A stretch of 64,000 bases of DNA from Siphonodentalium dalli (taxonomy: Eukaryota; Mollusca; Scaphopoda; Gadilida; Siphonodentaliidae): NCBI GenBank assembly GCA_032622095.1, contig CP136068.1:1051607-1115606 (forward strand). The letters run 5' to 3'. The position numbers were made by a program, and so were the translations under genes. Below are positions 9,945 through 22,805 of this stretch, in pieces; the stretch's first letter is position 1; each line of letters opens with the position of its first letter. Under the pieces are notes generated by a model that was not told the DNA's origin, searched no databases, and worked only from the letters and a program-made list of their open reading frames with translations.

Positions 9945-10212
9945 AATATCACCTGTTCCAACATCAATGACCTGGGGTGGATTCACAAACAGGTAATCTG
10001 AAGATGGCTGCAAACCAGCAGTGGTAACCAGTATCGTTGTTGTTGGAAGGCCTCTGTTTGTGTTTTCAGTGATAATCTTCTTGTCTAGACTATTTAACAG
10101 CTCGAAGATCTTTATAGCTGTGCAGATTAAGTTTCCGTGGTCGAAGATTTTGTTGAGCTCCTCTTGAAATTTTGCTGCAGACATTGCTTCTGTCAGTGGT
10201 ATGTATGACAAG
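9945..10212 (-). CDS. Most 5' exon recognised of the ATPase gene
   Basis: Acceptor TCTTACTTCCAG, donor GTAAGT. After one carried base it encodes 89 codons, with helical stretches AAKFQEELNKIF and AIKIFELLNSLDKK and a strand-like TTTILVTTAGL, ending in NPPQVIDVGTGDI in phase 0. No known domain is recognised. The exon begins inside a codon, so at least one more exon lies upstream, above 10212; I could not identify it, nor an initiator methionine or promoter. Confidence 0.6.
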
Positions 10213-11163
10213 CTGGAAGTAAGACGTTATGGTAAAATGGTCCAAGACACAACAGAGAAACAGCCATACAGAATTATATGCAAATTGTTCAACTACCAAA
10301 TAATCAACATAGATATACATGTATGATCTTTCAGAATAGAAATTCAGTGCTTATGGAGATATTTTTCATTATAAATTATTATTAATGGGGAAGGAAACTA
10401 TATCACCACGAGATATGGCGTCTCAAACTGACCCGCGCAAGCAATTACGCCAGTAACTTAACGCCACCATGTTGGAAGAAATATTATCTCCCTTTATAGT
10501 TTGTGACGACACGGTCTCACTTAGGTGTTTAATGCTAAACCGTATCCCATACGATAGTCTGTTTTTAAATATGAGAATAAATAAAACAGCAGATTGAATG
10601 TTTGTTGTGCACAATAAATGATTATCTGGTGTGGATAAATTATAGATAATTTGTAAAAGATTGTTTTGTTGTCATATTTTAACATATAGAATTTGTGTGA
10701 ATTTGGCCGAGATTGTCACATTCAAATATGAGACCTGCAACTGGCCGTATATTAATTGTTCAAATTTATAACGTACATCATTTTTTTGCTTATAATACAT
10801 GTATGTAGACTTCAGTATATTGTGATCGTTGGATTTTGCGCAAAATAACAAACAAACACGCCAAAAATGATTTTAGTGTGATAGCCTTTATACACCGTAT
10901 GTACAAAGGACGAGTAACGCGAAGTGAAGGCCGTGACGTCATGATCTTATAAATATGGAAGCACCGTAATTAGCGGGAGTTTTGTACTACGCGCTGTGAT
11001 ATCATTGTGTTTGAGCTTAACTGAGAAATGAGAGGTGTTTTATCGCATCATGGTTGATATACTAAATATATTAACAGCCTGATTTGTTGAACACGATGTT
11101 TGGGTTCCAAAAAAAAAAAACCCAGCCATTTGCATAACATGGAACGTTCTGTGAAAGAAATAC
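10213..11163. other. Stretch upstream of ATPase exons, nothing firm
   Basis: No further exon is supported. On the plus strand a CRE-type palindrome TGACGTCA (10934-10941) is followed seven bases later by TATAAATA (10948-10955), which looks promoter-like, but no plus-strand gene follows before the foldback elements, so its role is unclear. Confidence 0.25.
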
Positions 11164-11166
11164 ATA

Positions 11167-13638
11167 GGTCCGAATCGGCATCTCCAGTTTAGACCTAGTT
11201 TAAACTACCAGTTTAAACTGGGTTTTAGTAGTAAAACCAAGTTTTTCTCCACCACTGGGACGACATAGATTTGGTCGATTGCATTACCTGTGGGCCTCAC
11301 TTGTCCAATTGCAAGAATAGGAGGCGTGGTCTGTCTGTTTATTATCGCTACTTGTCAATTCATTGTCCGGTCACGCGACCTGTTGTCGCTATATAATCTC
11401 CTAATCAGGGGAATAACCCGTGCGCTTTGAGAAATCACGACTAATGCACGGTCTGTTGTATAACGGTTAGATATTATCTAATATCATGGACGAAAGTGAC
11501 TTTTGGAACTCAAAAATATCTCTTGAGGGCATGGGTGGGGGGGCCCACCACAAATACCCCATAGAAACACCACCACCCCGGGGGGTACCATCCGGACGGG
11601 TGAAAATGGGGTATGGACCATTTTTGAGAACGGGAAGGATTTCGGCGAATTTGACGGCATGAATGGGTGGCTCGCCCATAATACCCGATAGAAACATCAC
11701 CCCTCACCCCGGGATAACAGGGGTATGGACGGTAAGGATTTAGGCTAATTAATTTGGCAGCAGGAGTGGGTGGCACGATCAAAATACACCATAGAACCAC
11801 CCCTACCCACCCCTCACCGGGGGGTGGGGTCCTAACAGAGGAGGTGGAAATTGGGTACGCCCAAATACCGAATAGAAACACCCCAACCCTCACCCCCGGG
11901 GAAGGGTACCTCAAATAACGCATATAAACACCCCACCCCTCACATCCGGACGGGGTGGGGTGGGTTACCACCCGAGGGGTGAAGATGGGATATGTACCAT
12001 GTTCGAGAACGGTAAGGATTTCGGCCAATTTGACGACAGGGTGTGTGGCCCGCTCCAAATATCCCATATAGACACACTACCCTCATCCTTGGAGGGTACC
12101 ACCCTGCTGGGGTGAAAATGGGGTATGGAGCATTTTATTCATTATTCGCAAAAACATGCCTCTGTTGGTCAATATTACGATTGTGTAGGTGGCCCGCCCC
12201 AAATACCCCATAGAATGGGGTATGGACCGTTATCGAGAACGGTAAGGATTTCGGCCAATATGACGTCATTGGTGGGCGGCCCGCCCTCAAATATAGTCAT
12301 AGAAACACCCCCACCCTTACCGCGGGTGAAAATGGGGTCCGAGTGGGGGTGGGGTGTTTCTATGGGGGCATTTGGGATGTGCCACCCACCGTTCTCGAAA
12401 ATGGTCCATACCCCATTTCACCCCCTCGTGGTGGTACCTCCGGGTGAGGGTGTTTCTAGGGGGTAGTTGGAGCGGGCTACCCACACTGCTGACGTCAAAT
12501 TGGCCGAAATCCTTACCGTTCTCGAAAATGGTCCATACCACATTTTCACCTCCTGGGGTGGTCCCCCAGCGTTCAGGGGTGGGCTGTTTCTATGGGACAT
12601 TTGAGCGGGCCATCCATCCATGTCGAAATCCTTACCAGTCTCGAAAATGGTCCATATCCCACATTCACCCCATCGGTGGCCCCCCCCCCGGATGTGAGGG
12701 TGGGGTGTTTCTATGGGTTATTTGGGGCGAGCCACCCACCCATACTATCAAATTGGCCGAAATCCTTACAGTTCTCCAAAATAGTCCATACTCCACCCCC
12801 TCAGGGTGGCCGTTAACCTCCCCCGGGTGAAGGCTGTGGTGTCTCTGATAGGTATTTGGGCGGGCCACCAACCCATGCGTCAAATTGACCGAAAGAGACC
12901 TTTTTGTGAATAAGGAATCAGTTTCAAAAGTCATGTTCGTGTCTAACGTGTCAATCTGATCAGTCCGATCCCGCCATGCTCTCAGCCGCCAAATCGACAT
13001 CCGAACGAGCGAATTGCAAACAGACATATATAGCAAGAAATCTTCCATCACACTGGCACATATTTTGTTAGAATTTATCTCATAAGTACCGACATCGCCT
13101 CCCCGAATTCCACTAAGACTCTCCTGCATCTACATTGAGTGACAAACGCCCGCGCATAAACGCCTCCCCCAATTCAAAATAAACACTCCCATATTCACGA
13201 AGAAACAACATCAATATTGGGCGAAAAATATCGGCCGAATAATTAAACCCAAAAAACTAGGTTTTAGTCAAACCTGGGGTAGGGTGGTTTAACTTTGAAT
13301 TTTTTTCAAAGTATATTTAAAGGTGTATGTTCGAGGCGAGACGTTTGGTACGTATAAATAATATATACCTAAGCTTATACTGATGATTATATAGCCAATT
13401 CACCACAAACAATTAGTAATATTACCATAACTTTATCACGTTAATAAAACCTAGTTTCAACTTAAACTGAGTTTATCACAAAACTTGGTTTAAGTACGCT
13501 AAAACCCAGTTTTACTCCCATGAACCTGGTTTAACTACAGTAAAACCAAGTTTAAACCCTACTTAAACCTAGTTTAAACTGGAGTTAAACCTGGTCTAGA
13601 ATAAAACCTAGTCTAAACCAGAGATGCCGATTCGGACC
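11167..13638. mobile_element. Foldback-type DNA element, copy 1
   Basis: Ends are inverted: it starts GGTCCGAATCGGCATCTC and finishes GAGATGCCGATTCGGACC, followed inside by repeated GTTTAAACT-type words. The interior is a minisatellite of ~100-bp modules with words such as AAAATGGGGTATGGACCAT, AACGGTAAGGATTTCGGC and ATAGAAACACCCC. In the left half they run in one orientation and in the right half in the opposite one (GGTGTTTCTATGGG, GCCGAAATCCTTACCGTTC, ATGGTCCATACCCC), with the axis near 12330-12350. The whole element could thus fold into one giant hairpin. No transposase frame is present. ATA flanks both ends (11164-11166, 13639-13641), consistent with a 3-bp target duplication. Confidence 0.8.
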
Positions 13639-13642
13639 ATAT

Positions 13643-16188
13643 GGTTCGAATCGGCATCTCCAGTTTAGACCTAGTTTAAACTACCAGTTTAAACTGGGTT
13701 TTAGTAGTAAAACTAAAACCAAGTTTTTCTCCACGGCTGGGACGACATAGATTTGGTCGATTGCGTTACCTGTGGGCCACACTTGTCCAATTGCAAGAAT
13801 AGGAGGCGTGGTCTGTCTGTTTATTATCGCTACTTGTCAATTCATTGTCCGGTCAAGCGACCTGTTGTCGCTATATAATCTCCTAATCAGGGGAATAACC
13901 CGTGCGCTTTGAGAAATCACGACGAATGCACGGTATGTTGTATAACGGTTAGATATTATCTAATATCATGGACGAACGTGACTTTTGGAACTCAAAAATA
14001 TCTCTTGAGGGCATGTGTGGGGCCCCGCCACAAATACCCCATAGAAACACCACCACCCCGGGGGTACCATCCGGAAGGGTGAAAATGGGGTATGGACCAT
14101 TTTTGAGAACGGGAAGGATTTCGGCGAATTTGACGGCATGAAAGGGTGGCTCGCCCATAATACCCGATAGAAACATCACCCCTCACCCCGGGATAACAGG
14201 GGTATGGACGGTAAGGATTTAGGCTAATTAATTTGGCAGCAGGAGTGGGTTGCACGATCAAAATACACCATAGAACCACCCCTACCCACCCCTCACCGGG
14301 GGGGGGGAGGGGTCCCACCAGAGGAAGTGGAAATTGGGTACGCCCAAATACCGAATAGAAACACCCCAACCCTCACCCCCGTGGAAGGGTACCTCAAATA
14401 ACGCATATAAACACCCCACCCCTCACACCCGGGCGGGGTGGGGTGGGTCACCACCCGAGGGTGAAGATGGGATATGAACCATGTTCGAGAACGGTAAGGA
14501 TTTCGGCCAATTTGACGACAGGGGTGTGTGGCCCGCTCCAAATATCCCATATAGACACCCTACCCTCATCCCTGGAGGGTACCACCCTGCTGGGGTGAAA
14601 ATGGGGTATGGAGCATTTTATTCATTATTCGCAAAAACATGCCTCTGTTGGTCAATATTACGGCATGTGTAGGTGGCACGCCCCAAATACCCCATAGAAT
14701 GGGGTATGGACCGTTATCGAGAACGGTAAGGATTTCGGCCAATATGACGTCATTTGTGGGCGGCCCGCCCTCAAATATAGTCATAGAAACACCCCCACCC
14801 TTACCGCGGGTGGTTCTACCCGAGCGGGTGAAAAAGGGGTCCGGGTGGGGGTGGGGTGTTTCTATGGGGCGCATTTGGGATGTGCCACCCACCGTTCTCG
14901 AAAATGGTCCATACCCCATTTCACCCCCTCGGGGTGGTACCTCCGGGTGATGGTGTTTCTAGGGGGTAGTTGGAGCGGGATACCCACACTGCTGACGTCA
15001 AATTGACCGAAATCCTTACCGTTCTCGAAAATGGTCCATTGACCGAAATCCTTACCGTTCTCGAAAATGGTCCATACCCCATTTTCACCTCCTGGGTGGT
15101 TCCCCCAGCGTTCAGGGGTGGGCTGTTTCTATGGGACATTTGAGCGGGCCATCCATCCATGCCGTCAATTGGCCGAAATCCTTACCAGTCTCGAAAATGG
15201 TCCATATCCCACGTTCACCCCCTCTGGGTGGTACCCCCCCCGGATGTGAGGGGTGGGGTGTTTCTATGGGTTATTTGGGCGAGCCACCCACCCATTCTAT
15301 CAAATTGGCCGAAAGCCTTACAGTTCTCCAAAATAGTCCATACTCCACCCCTCAGGGTGGCCGTTACCCTCCCCCGGGTGAAGACTGGGGTGTCTCTGAT
15401 GGATATTTGGGTGGGCCACCAACCCATGCGTCAAATTGACCGAAAGAGACCTTTTTGTGAAGAAGGAATCAGTTTCAAAAGGCATGTTCGTGTCTAACGT
15501 GTCAATCTGATCAGTCCGATCCCGCCATGCTCTCAGCCGCCAAATCGACATCCGAACGAGCGAATTGCAAACAGACATATATAGCAAGAAATCATCCATC
15601 ACACTGGCACATATTTTGTTAGAATGTATCTCATAAGTACCGACATCGCCTCCCCGAATTCCACTAAGACTCTCCTGCATCTACATTGAGTGACAAACGC
15701 CCGCGCATAAACGCCTCCCCCAATTCAAAATAAACACTCCCATATTCACGAAGAAACAACATCAATATTGGGCGAAAAATATCGGCCGAATAATTAAACC
15801 CAAAAAACTAGGTATAGTCAAACCTGGGGTAGGGTGGTTTAACTTTGAATTTTTTTCAAAGTATATTTAAAGGTGTATGTAAGAGGCGAGACGTATGGTA
15901 CGTATAAATAATATATACCTAAGCTTATACTGATGATTATATAGCCAATTCACCACAAACAATTAGTAATATTACCATAACTTAATCACGTTAATAAAAC
16001 CTAGTTTCAACTTAAACTGAGTTTATCACAAAACTTGGTTTAAGTACGCTAAAACCCAGTTTTACTCCCATAAACCTGGTTTAACTACTGTAAAACCAAG
16101 TTTAAACCCTACTTAAACCTAGTTTAAACTGGAGTTAAACCTGGTCTAGAATAAAACCTAGTCTAAACCAGAGATGCCGATTCGGACC
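13643..16188. mobile_element. Foldback-type DNA element, copy 2
   Basis: A direct, near-identical second copy of the preceding element, in the same orientation, separated from it by only four bases. It begins GGTTCGAATCGGCATCTC and ends GAGATGCCGATTCGGACC, again followed by ATA (16189-16191). It differs by scattered substitutions and by a 36-bp duplication near 15005-15076 (the word GACCGAAATCCTTACCG occurs twice). The shared diverse modules, down to non-repeat flanks such as the YR-rich ends, show that the pair arose by duplication of one element or insertion next to itself. Confidence 0.8.
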
Positions 16189-16191
16189 ATA

Positions 16192-16394
16192 GTGTTTATT
16201 TAATTTATGCCAATACATTGAAAACAGCTGAAAATGGTGGCACCCTTGGACAGTATATTTCTGAGCATAATGTGTTCCATTGAACGCAATTGTTTCATTG
16301 CTAGCTAATTTAATGTTATTTCTGTAACATAACTTCAAATTGTCTTAATAAACATCAAAATGATCCTGAATTTTCAACATATTTAGTTTCAAAA
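16192..16394. other. Spacer between foldback element and LINE relic
   Basis: AT-rich sequence; from about 16262 it resembles spacer sequence at 16980-17035 and 17485-17600 (TTTCATTGCTAG, TAATGTTATTTC), so it already belongs to the tandemly duplicated LINE-containing segment. Confidence 0.4.
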
Positions 16395-18500
16395 ATGTCT
16401 GGCAATAATGCTCACCCGAAAAAAAACATCAAACTACATATAGTTGGCGAAGAAGAAGTGCAGAAAATACTTGAAAATACAGGTCGTGGTTTGATTCAGG
16501 CTAGATTCAAGAAAGATAGTGTAGCCGTACTGTCGCATACATTAAACCTTTCGATACACAATGGGCAAGTCCCTGAAGATCACAAGAAGTGCACGATCGC
16601 CCCGATATTAAAAATTGAAAGCAAATACAGACAGGCTTGTCTTCATATTAGACTTAGCTTCCGAACTAATTGAGGGAATTGTTTACAAGCAACTTGAAAA
16701 CTATCTACTTGATCGTCATGTGTTATATGGGACACCAGTCAGAATTCAGATAAGTGGTTTTCAACTTACACGTATCTTCTCTACCTTACAGACAATTACA
16801 ATTAGAAATGAAATGAGACTAAAACGCTCTCATTTTCAGTACATCATCGACCTAAAATGAGACGATTCTAAGCACATTATCTACCTAATTCGAGTTATAT
16901 TATAAGCAGTTAATGTGCTGGTTTTCGTGATAACTAGCTGAGAAATCCTCTTTCCAGATTTTATTTCTGGCCAAATGGAATATTGTTTTCCATTGAACGA
17001 AATTTGTTTCATTGCTAGATAATTTATTGTTATTTCGCATATATTAAACCTTTCGATACACAATGGGCAAGTCTCTGAAGATCATAAGAGGTGCACGATC
17101 GCCCCGATATTAAAAATTGCAAGAAAATACAGACAGGCTTGTCTTCATATTAGACTTAGCTTCCGAACTAATTGAGGGACTTGTTTACAAGCAACTTGAA
17201 AACTATCTACTTGATCGTCATACGTTATATGGGATACCAGTCAGAATTCAGATCAGGGGTTTCAACTTACACGTATCTTCTCTACCTTACAGACAATTAA
17301 AATTAGAAATGAAATGAGACTAAAACGCTCTCATTTTCAGCACATTATCGACTCAAAATGGGACGGTTCTAAGCACATTATCTTCCGAAATCGAGTTCTA
17401 TTATAAGCCGATAATGTGCTGGTTTTCGGGAGAACAGGTTGAGAAATCTTCTTGCCAGATTTTTTTTCTGGCCAAATGGAATATTGTTTTCCATTGAACG
17501 AAATTTGTTTCATTGCTAGATAATTTAATGTTATTTCTGTAATAAAACTTCAAATCGTGTTAATAAACATCCAAAGGATCCTGTTATTGTCAACAGATTT
17601 AGTTTAAAAAATGTCTGGCAATAATGCTCACCCGAAAAAACATCAAACTACATGTAGCTGGCGAAGAAGAAGTGCCAGAAATACTTGAAAGTACAGGTCG
17701 TGGTTTGATTCAGGCCAGATTCAAGAAAGATGGTGTAGCCGTACTGTCGCATACATTAAACCGTTCGATACACAATGGGCAAGTCCCTGAAGATCACAAG
17801 AGGTGCACGATCGCCCCGATTAAAAAATTTGCAAGAAAATACAGACAGGCTTTTCTTCATATTAAACTTAGCTTCCGAACTAATTGAGGGAATTGTTTAC
17901 AAGCAACTTGAAAAATATCTACTTGATCGTCATGTGTTATATGGGACACCAGTCAGAATTCAGACCAGTGGTTCTCAACTTACACGTATCTTCTCTACCT
18001 TACAGACAATTACAATTATAACTGAAATGAGACTAAAACGCTCTCATTTTCAGTACATCATCGACCTAAAATGAGACGATTCTAAGCACATTATCTACCT
18101 AATTCGAGTTATATTATAAGCAGTTAATGTGCTGGTTTTCGTGAGAACTAGCTGAGAAATCCTCTTTCCAGATTTTATTTCTGGCCAAATGGAATATTGT
18201 TTTCCATTGAACGAAATTTGTTTCATTGCTAGATAATTTAATGTTATTTCGCATATATTAAACCTTTCGATACACAATGGGCAAGTCTCTGAAGATCATA
18301 AGAGGTGCACGATCGCCCCGATATTAAAAATTGCAAGAAAATACAGACAGGCTTGTCTTCATATTAGACTTAGCTTCCGAACTAATTGAGGGACTTGTTT
18401 ACAAGCAACTTGAAAACTATCTACTTGATCGTCATGTGTTATATGGGACACCAGTCAGTATTCAGATCAGGGGTTTCAACTGACACATATCTTCTCTACC
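16395..18500 (+). pseudogene. Tandemly duplicated LINE reverse-transcriptase fragments
   Basis: Two ~1.2-kb tandem units (starting at 16395 and 17612) each hold two related, decayed pieces of a non-LTR reverse transcriptase. The pieces read, across frameshifts, like the N-terminal RT region of Jockey-type elements: LSHTLNRSIHNGQVPEDHKR (compare the usual 'S.. G.VP..WK'), then an ELIEGIVYKQLENYLLDRH segment. Frames are broken repeatedly between these motifs, and the second piece in each unit is a shorter internal duplicate that starts within the RT (17036, 18250). No copy could produce a protein. Confidence 0.7.
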
Positions 18501-19500
18501 GTACATTACATAAAGACAATTAGAAATTAAATGGATAAGGGAATCTAACATGTTTGGATTTATTTGATTTACAGATGGCCTTTCATAATGTGCATCATGA
18601 AATTATGTTACCAAACTTAAGATCACATGGTCATTGGATCACTGGATCACTGTAGGTTGGGTTGAAAGTTTTTTGATAAGAACCGAAGCAGTTGATATAA
18701 ACGGGGTTCTATCTAAATTTATCTGAAAATATTCTCCAGCGATCCAGCTGTATATAATAGGACCATTGCTGTTCCTTCTATATATTCATGACGCTTCTTT
18801 TGCTGTGTCAACTCTTTTTGTATGCGGACGATTCTGGCCTTTTTGTATCAGGACAAGATGTGCAGACACTTTAGCAAACCATCAACTCTGAACAGGTCAA
18901 TGTAAGTAGGTAAGTACTTGGCTAGTGTGTAATAAGCTATATTTACACCTTAGGAAAACATAATCCATTTTTTTGACCATCTGAAAAATTTAACCACAAT
19001 GCCCAGCGTAGCGTTTGATGCGACCATCATATCAAGCAAAACAGTAACTTATATTGGTGTCATTCTTGAAAACAAACATAAAGGGTGAGCCAATGAACGG
19101 CCCATGTGTTAAAAATGCTAACCCCAAGTGTATTGGATTATACGTAATGGCCTCGTTCCCAAAACAGTTTTGCTGAAGAAATTTTATTCTTGCCTGAGAT
19201 TTTAAAAGGTTAATTAACTGCCATCATGCGAATGAGTCAACTTGAGCAATAACTACTGATGGTCTCGAACATCTCTGGAAATATAGATCCAGCACATTAG
19301 TCCAGCATATTTAAATTAGCACTTTACTCGTCTATACACCAAGTTACCGCAGACAAGTCTGTAGAATCAATTGAATCTCGACCCGGCCTGCTCAAATTCA
19401 TTCTTCCTCGTGTAGATGCTATGGTGACAGTCGTTCGTCTGTACAGGGATAAGACTATTTTATGAAATAGGCTTGATGCAACAATTCATGTACCTATTAA
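18501..19500 (+). pseudogene. Decayed LINE RT palm and thumb
   Basis: Continues the same element: a frame near 18570 reads LDLQMAFHNVHHEIML (RT motif A, usually 'DFSKAFD.V.H'). A second, near 18770, reads LLFLLYIHDA in effect (motif B/C approach), and TATGCGGACGAT at 18818-18829 encodes the catalytic YADD box, followed by SGLFVSG. Further downstream a TYIGVILENK word near 19050 corresponds to the post-catalytic strand. Several stops and frameshifts separate these motifs. Beyond about 19200 the similarity becomes too weak to place. Confidence 0.65.
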
Positions 19501-22157
19501 CATTAAGCATTAGAACGCAACCCAGGACGCAACGAAGGGGACGAGAGGAGGGTCGCTTTCTGGTTTAATAAAAGAGTTTAAACCATTAGCCCAATCAATA
19601 CTCGCATCTAAACTATGTATACACATTATGCAGTCCTTTGACTATAAGTCCATATATGCACTCCGTTGTCTTTGCAGGTATAAGTACATGTGTATTCCAC
19701 TGTATGGACATCGACACTTTTCCTGTGAAACAGAACTCACGTGATGAAATGCCATGTTTGAGTTCATGTAACTCAATAAATAAATAACCATATGCCCTGC
19801 TTTTTTCATAACCTATTAAGTATGCTAGATTAAACAAATCGTAAAGAAATTTCTAAAAAATATTGCTAGTAAAAGATAATTAACTAACTTATGGGCCTTT
19901 TGTTGATTTTTAGTATTTTGTTTCCAATTTGATACATTACTTGCTTCTCGTAATCCGGAAAAAAGAATGGTCTTGACATCCCACTTAAAATAGGGCTGAA
20001 TACGATTGAATGAGAGATAAGATACACGACGAAGCGACAACGTTAATGACGATGATGACAATAATGAGGAGGACGACTACGACGACGATGATGATGATGA
20101 TGTTATCGTTGGTTCTTGTTGTTGTTGTTGGTGGTGGTGGTGGTGATGACATCAATCTACATAAATTGGCCGCCAATATGGGCACATATTGATCTGTTCA
20201 GAAGTATAGAGTTATTTGATTTATTGTACTTCAGCAGCTAAGTAATACCACACGCTGCTAGATGATGCAGGAGAGACCACGCAGGAATTCAATATCCACA
20301 AACAATCCATTGCACGTAGAAATAACAATCTCTTTCCGGAAAGTAACTGACGTACTTGTCCAGATATACAAACAAATCAAGTTACATTCAAATGTCATAG
20401 ATCACAAATCGGGGTCGGGACCAGAACAAGATTCGCAATCGCTGGGCAGCTTAATATGTTGGCCAATGTGCGACCATGGTGCGACAATGCGCAAAATTGC
20501 GGTACATGCACCTGTTTAGAAGAAGAAGAATATGAATTGCGACAGGATTTCTCTAGTCCTGATATTAGGTAAAATATAATAAGCATTTCCATCCCACTTT
20601 TTATTTACTGAAACGAATTGGATCGGTTCCAATTCTCACCAAACGGACACGCTGGCCCTAAATTATGTGCACTCGTATTTGGTTAAACTCACGGACTGTG
20701 ACAAATAATTAACACTATGACAGTCTAACTAACTTTCGGCGGTGTATGAGTAAAGTTGATTTTGCAAATACTATGGTATACACTATCATATAAGCAATGG
20801 CCGTTGTCTACTCACATTTAAAATGGTTGGCATCGGCACACAGACATGATGGTCACACTTAAATATGACGGAGAAAACCAGAACAGACGTAGTGGAACGG
20901 AAAATTTGTGATACTAGATATACCACTTGGAATTATGTAACGTGTTGATTGTTCTCAGATCAACATGACCTCGTATAATATAGACGAGTTAAATAGCGTA
21001 ATGGCATTGTAAATAATTGTATTTTATCTGATAACATGTACAATGTTCTGACAATGATCTTGAAAATTCGAGATGTTGTGTATGCAAACCTGGCTTGAAT
21101 CAGAGTGTTGGCTGAAATACTTGTATGCCGAATATGAAGGTCGACGGAGCAGTACTTTAACGTAACAAACGTAACGCAACATAGTGCTTATTCATACGAC
21201 TATACGATACAACGCAAGTGTTATTGCATTATACATTCAGCCACATGGAGACCCCCCCCCCCACATATCCAACATGTTGGTGGTTACGACATTGTTATAG
21301 GGCTATGTATACCCTTAAAAATTACAATTGTTTGCCATTTGACAATTGTCGTCTTGTTGGGTATTTTGCCATTTGAAGAGAGGTACCAAAATGTCGTCTC
21401 TTGTAAGTATTTATTTTCCGTTCACTAACATTATACTCATACTAATGTTTGAGTATTGCCACCCTTTGTTGGTATTTAGCTTTCTATTTACAACGACATT
21501 GACACTATTTTACATATGTAATGCGAAGTCTTGAAATTTGTTCGAAAGGGCATGAAAATTCAAAATATTGAAATTTTAACTTAAAATAGAAGAAAAATAA
21601 TTGGAATTTTCTCGCTTCCGATCGTATTTATCTTTGACAACAAATATTTTCACTGCCGATGTCTCAGACGAATTGAAGAGTTAATGTTTTGTTTTTATAT
21701 AGGGCAGGGTGTCGATAAAACATAGTCCAGTCACGATTCTTGTTAGCCAACCGTGTTGTTTTTGCAAATGATTTCTTTTGCGGCCAGGATTCCCGAGGCT
21801 AACTATTCAATATCCCGATAAAACAGTCCTCTTGTCACAATTAATCAATTTATTTTGCTCATCAGCATGTAGATATACAGAGAACAATATCACATGAGTA
21901 TACATAAATATGATAAATTCTGTGCGCATGCGTGCAGATTGTATTAATTGTACTAACATATACATTTAAAATAGTACGTCAGTTATGTGTAGTACATATA
22001 TATGCAATAAATTAATTGTAAGATATATAGTGCGACAACCCATGATGGAATATGGTACAATTCGTCAGTGGAAGCGTCAGGAGAGCCAAAATAGCGGCAG
22101 AAGCGTTCTAATGAATATGGACAGATTTATGGTTAGTGTAAACATATTTTATTCCAA
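19501..22157. other. Long stretch without recognised genes
   Basis: Only short frames without domain or splice support are present. It contains the trinucleotide tract at 20036-20150, a C-run near 21250 and otherwise AT-rich unique-looking sequence. Confidence 0.35.
20036..20150. repeat. GAY/GTT/GGT trinucleotide microsatellite
   Basis: Imperfect GATGAY and GACGAC triplets run into GTT and then GGT triplets. Open frames on both strands across this tract (poly-Thr/Met, poly-Ile/Val) are products of the triplet period and are not taken as genes. Confidence 0.85.
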
Positions 22158-22600
22158 TCAAAATAATAACATATATAAACATTTAACAGACATTTTACAG
22201 GAGAATAGATTTATGGTTCGTCTTCCTTTCCCCGAGTTGAAAAGTTCTCTCAATTTAATAGTGTTTGGATTTCGGTAGAAATATGATGGGATATATTTCT
22301 GTCGGAGATCATGTAAAACTGGACATTTCAGTATGACATGAAATTCATCGCCCAGTTCTGATAGACATAAAGTACATTTTCTCTCAGAGTAGTCTATTTT
22401 GTTCCAGGATCCAGTTTCAATTGGGAGGTGGTGGTTTCTTGTTCCGATTCGCAGATTACTCGAAACGAGTTTATTATCTACACTACTAAGGTACTTTTCT
22501 TTGCCGAAATCTTGTTTGATTATTTCTGTAGAAGGCATATTTACTAGATGTCGATGTACAACCCCTTCATTCTTGGATATAGATATCTTCTAGTTTTTGT
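22158..22600 (-). pseudogene. 3' end of a LINE (RT C-terminal zinc motif)
   Basis: A minus-strand frame of about 126 residues has the conserved C-terminal signature of molluscan-type non-LTR retrotransposons: NHHLPIETGSW, then ERKCTLCLSELGDEFHVILK and CPVLHDLR. This forms a C-x2-C...H...C zinc-knuckle-like motif, followed by YIPSYFYRNPNT. The frame decays upstream of about 22540. Only the 3' tail survives, a usual result of 5' truncation during target-primed reverse transcription. Confidence 0.75.
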
Positions 22601-22805
22601 TTAATGGAAGCATCACGTTACCAACATCCCAGGACAGCGTATGCCCTTTGTCTTTCACAGCCATCGGTAGGCTAGTCGGTCACCAACGATTATATTTATT
22701 GTTTGAAAGTCGTTTTTTGGTGAATGGTCCACGGCTTCCAGAGATAATTCTACTCATATTGTTACTGTTATTTCCTTTCCTTAACAACATCTGCGAGAGC
22801 AGATT

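Noticed and set aside
10934-10955. CRE palindrome followed by a TATA-like word
   Set aside because: Promoter-like, but no gene starts downstream on the plus strand, and it is on the wrong strand for the ATPase gene; kept only as a note.
11467-15680. Many overlapping frames of 60-185 codons on both strands, some with proline-rich words
   Set aside because: They lie within the mirrored modules of the foldback elements, recur with each module, and lack any domain or consistent frame.
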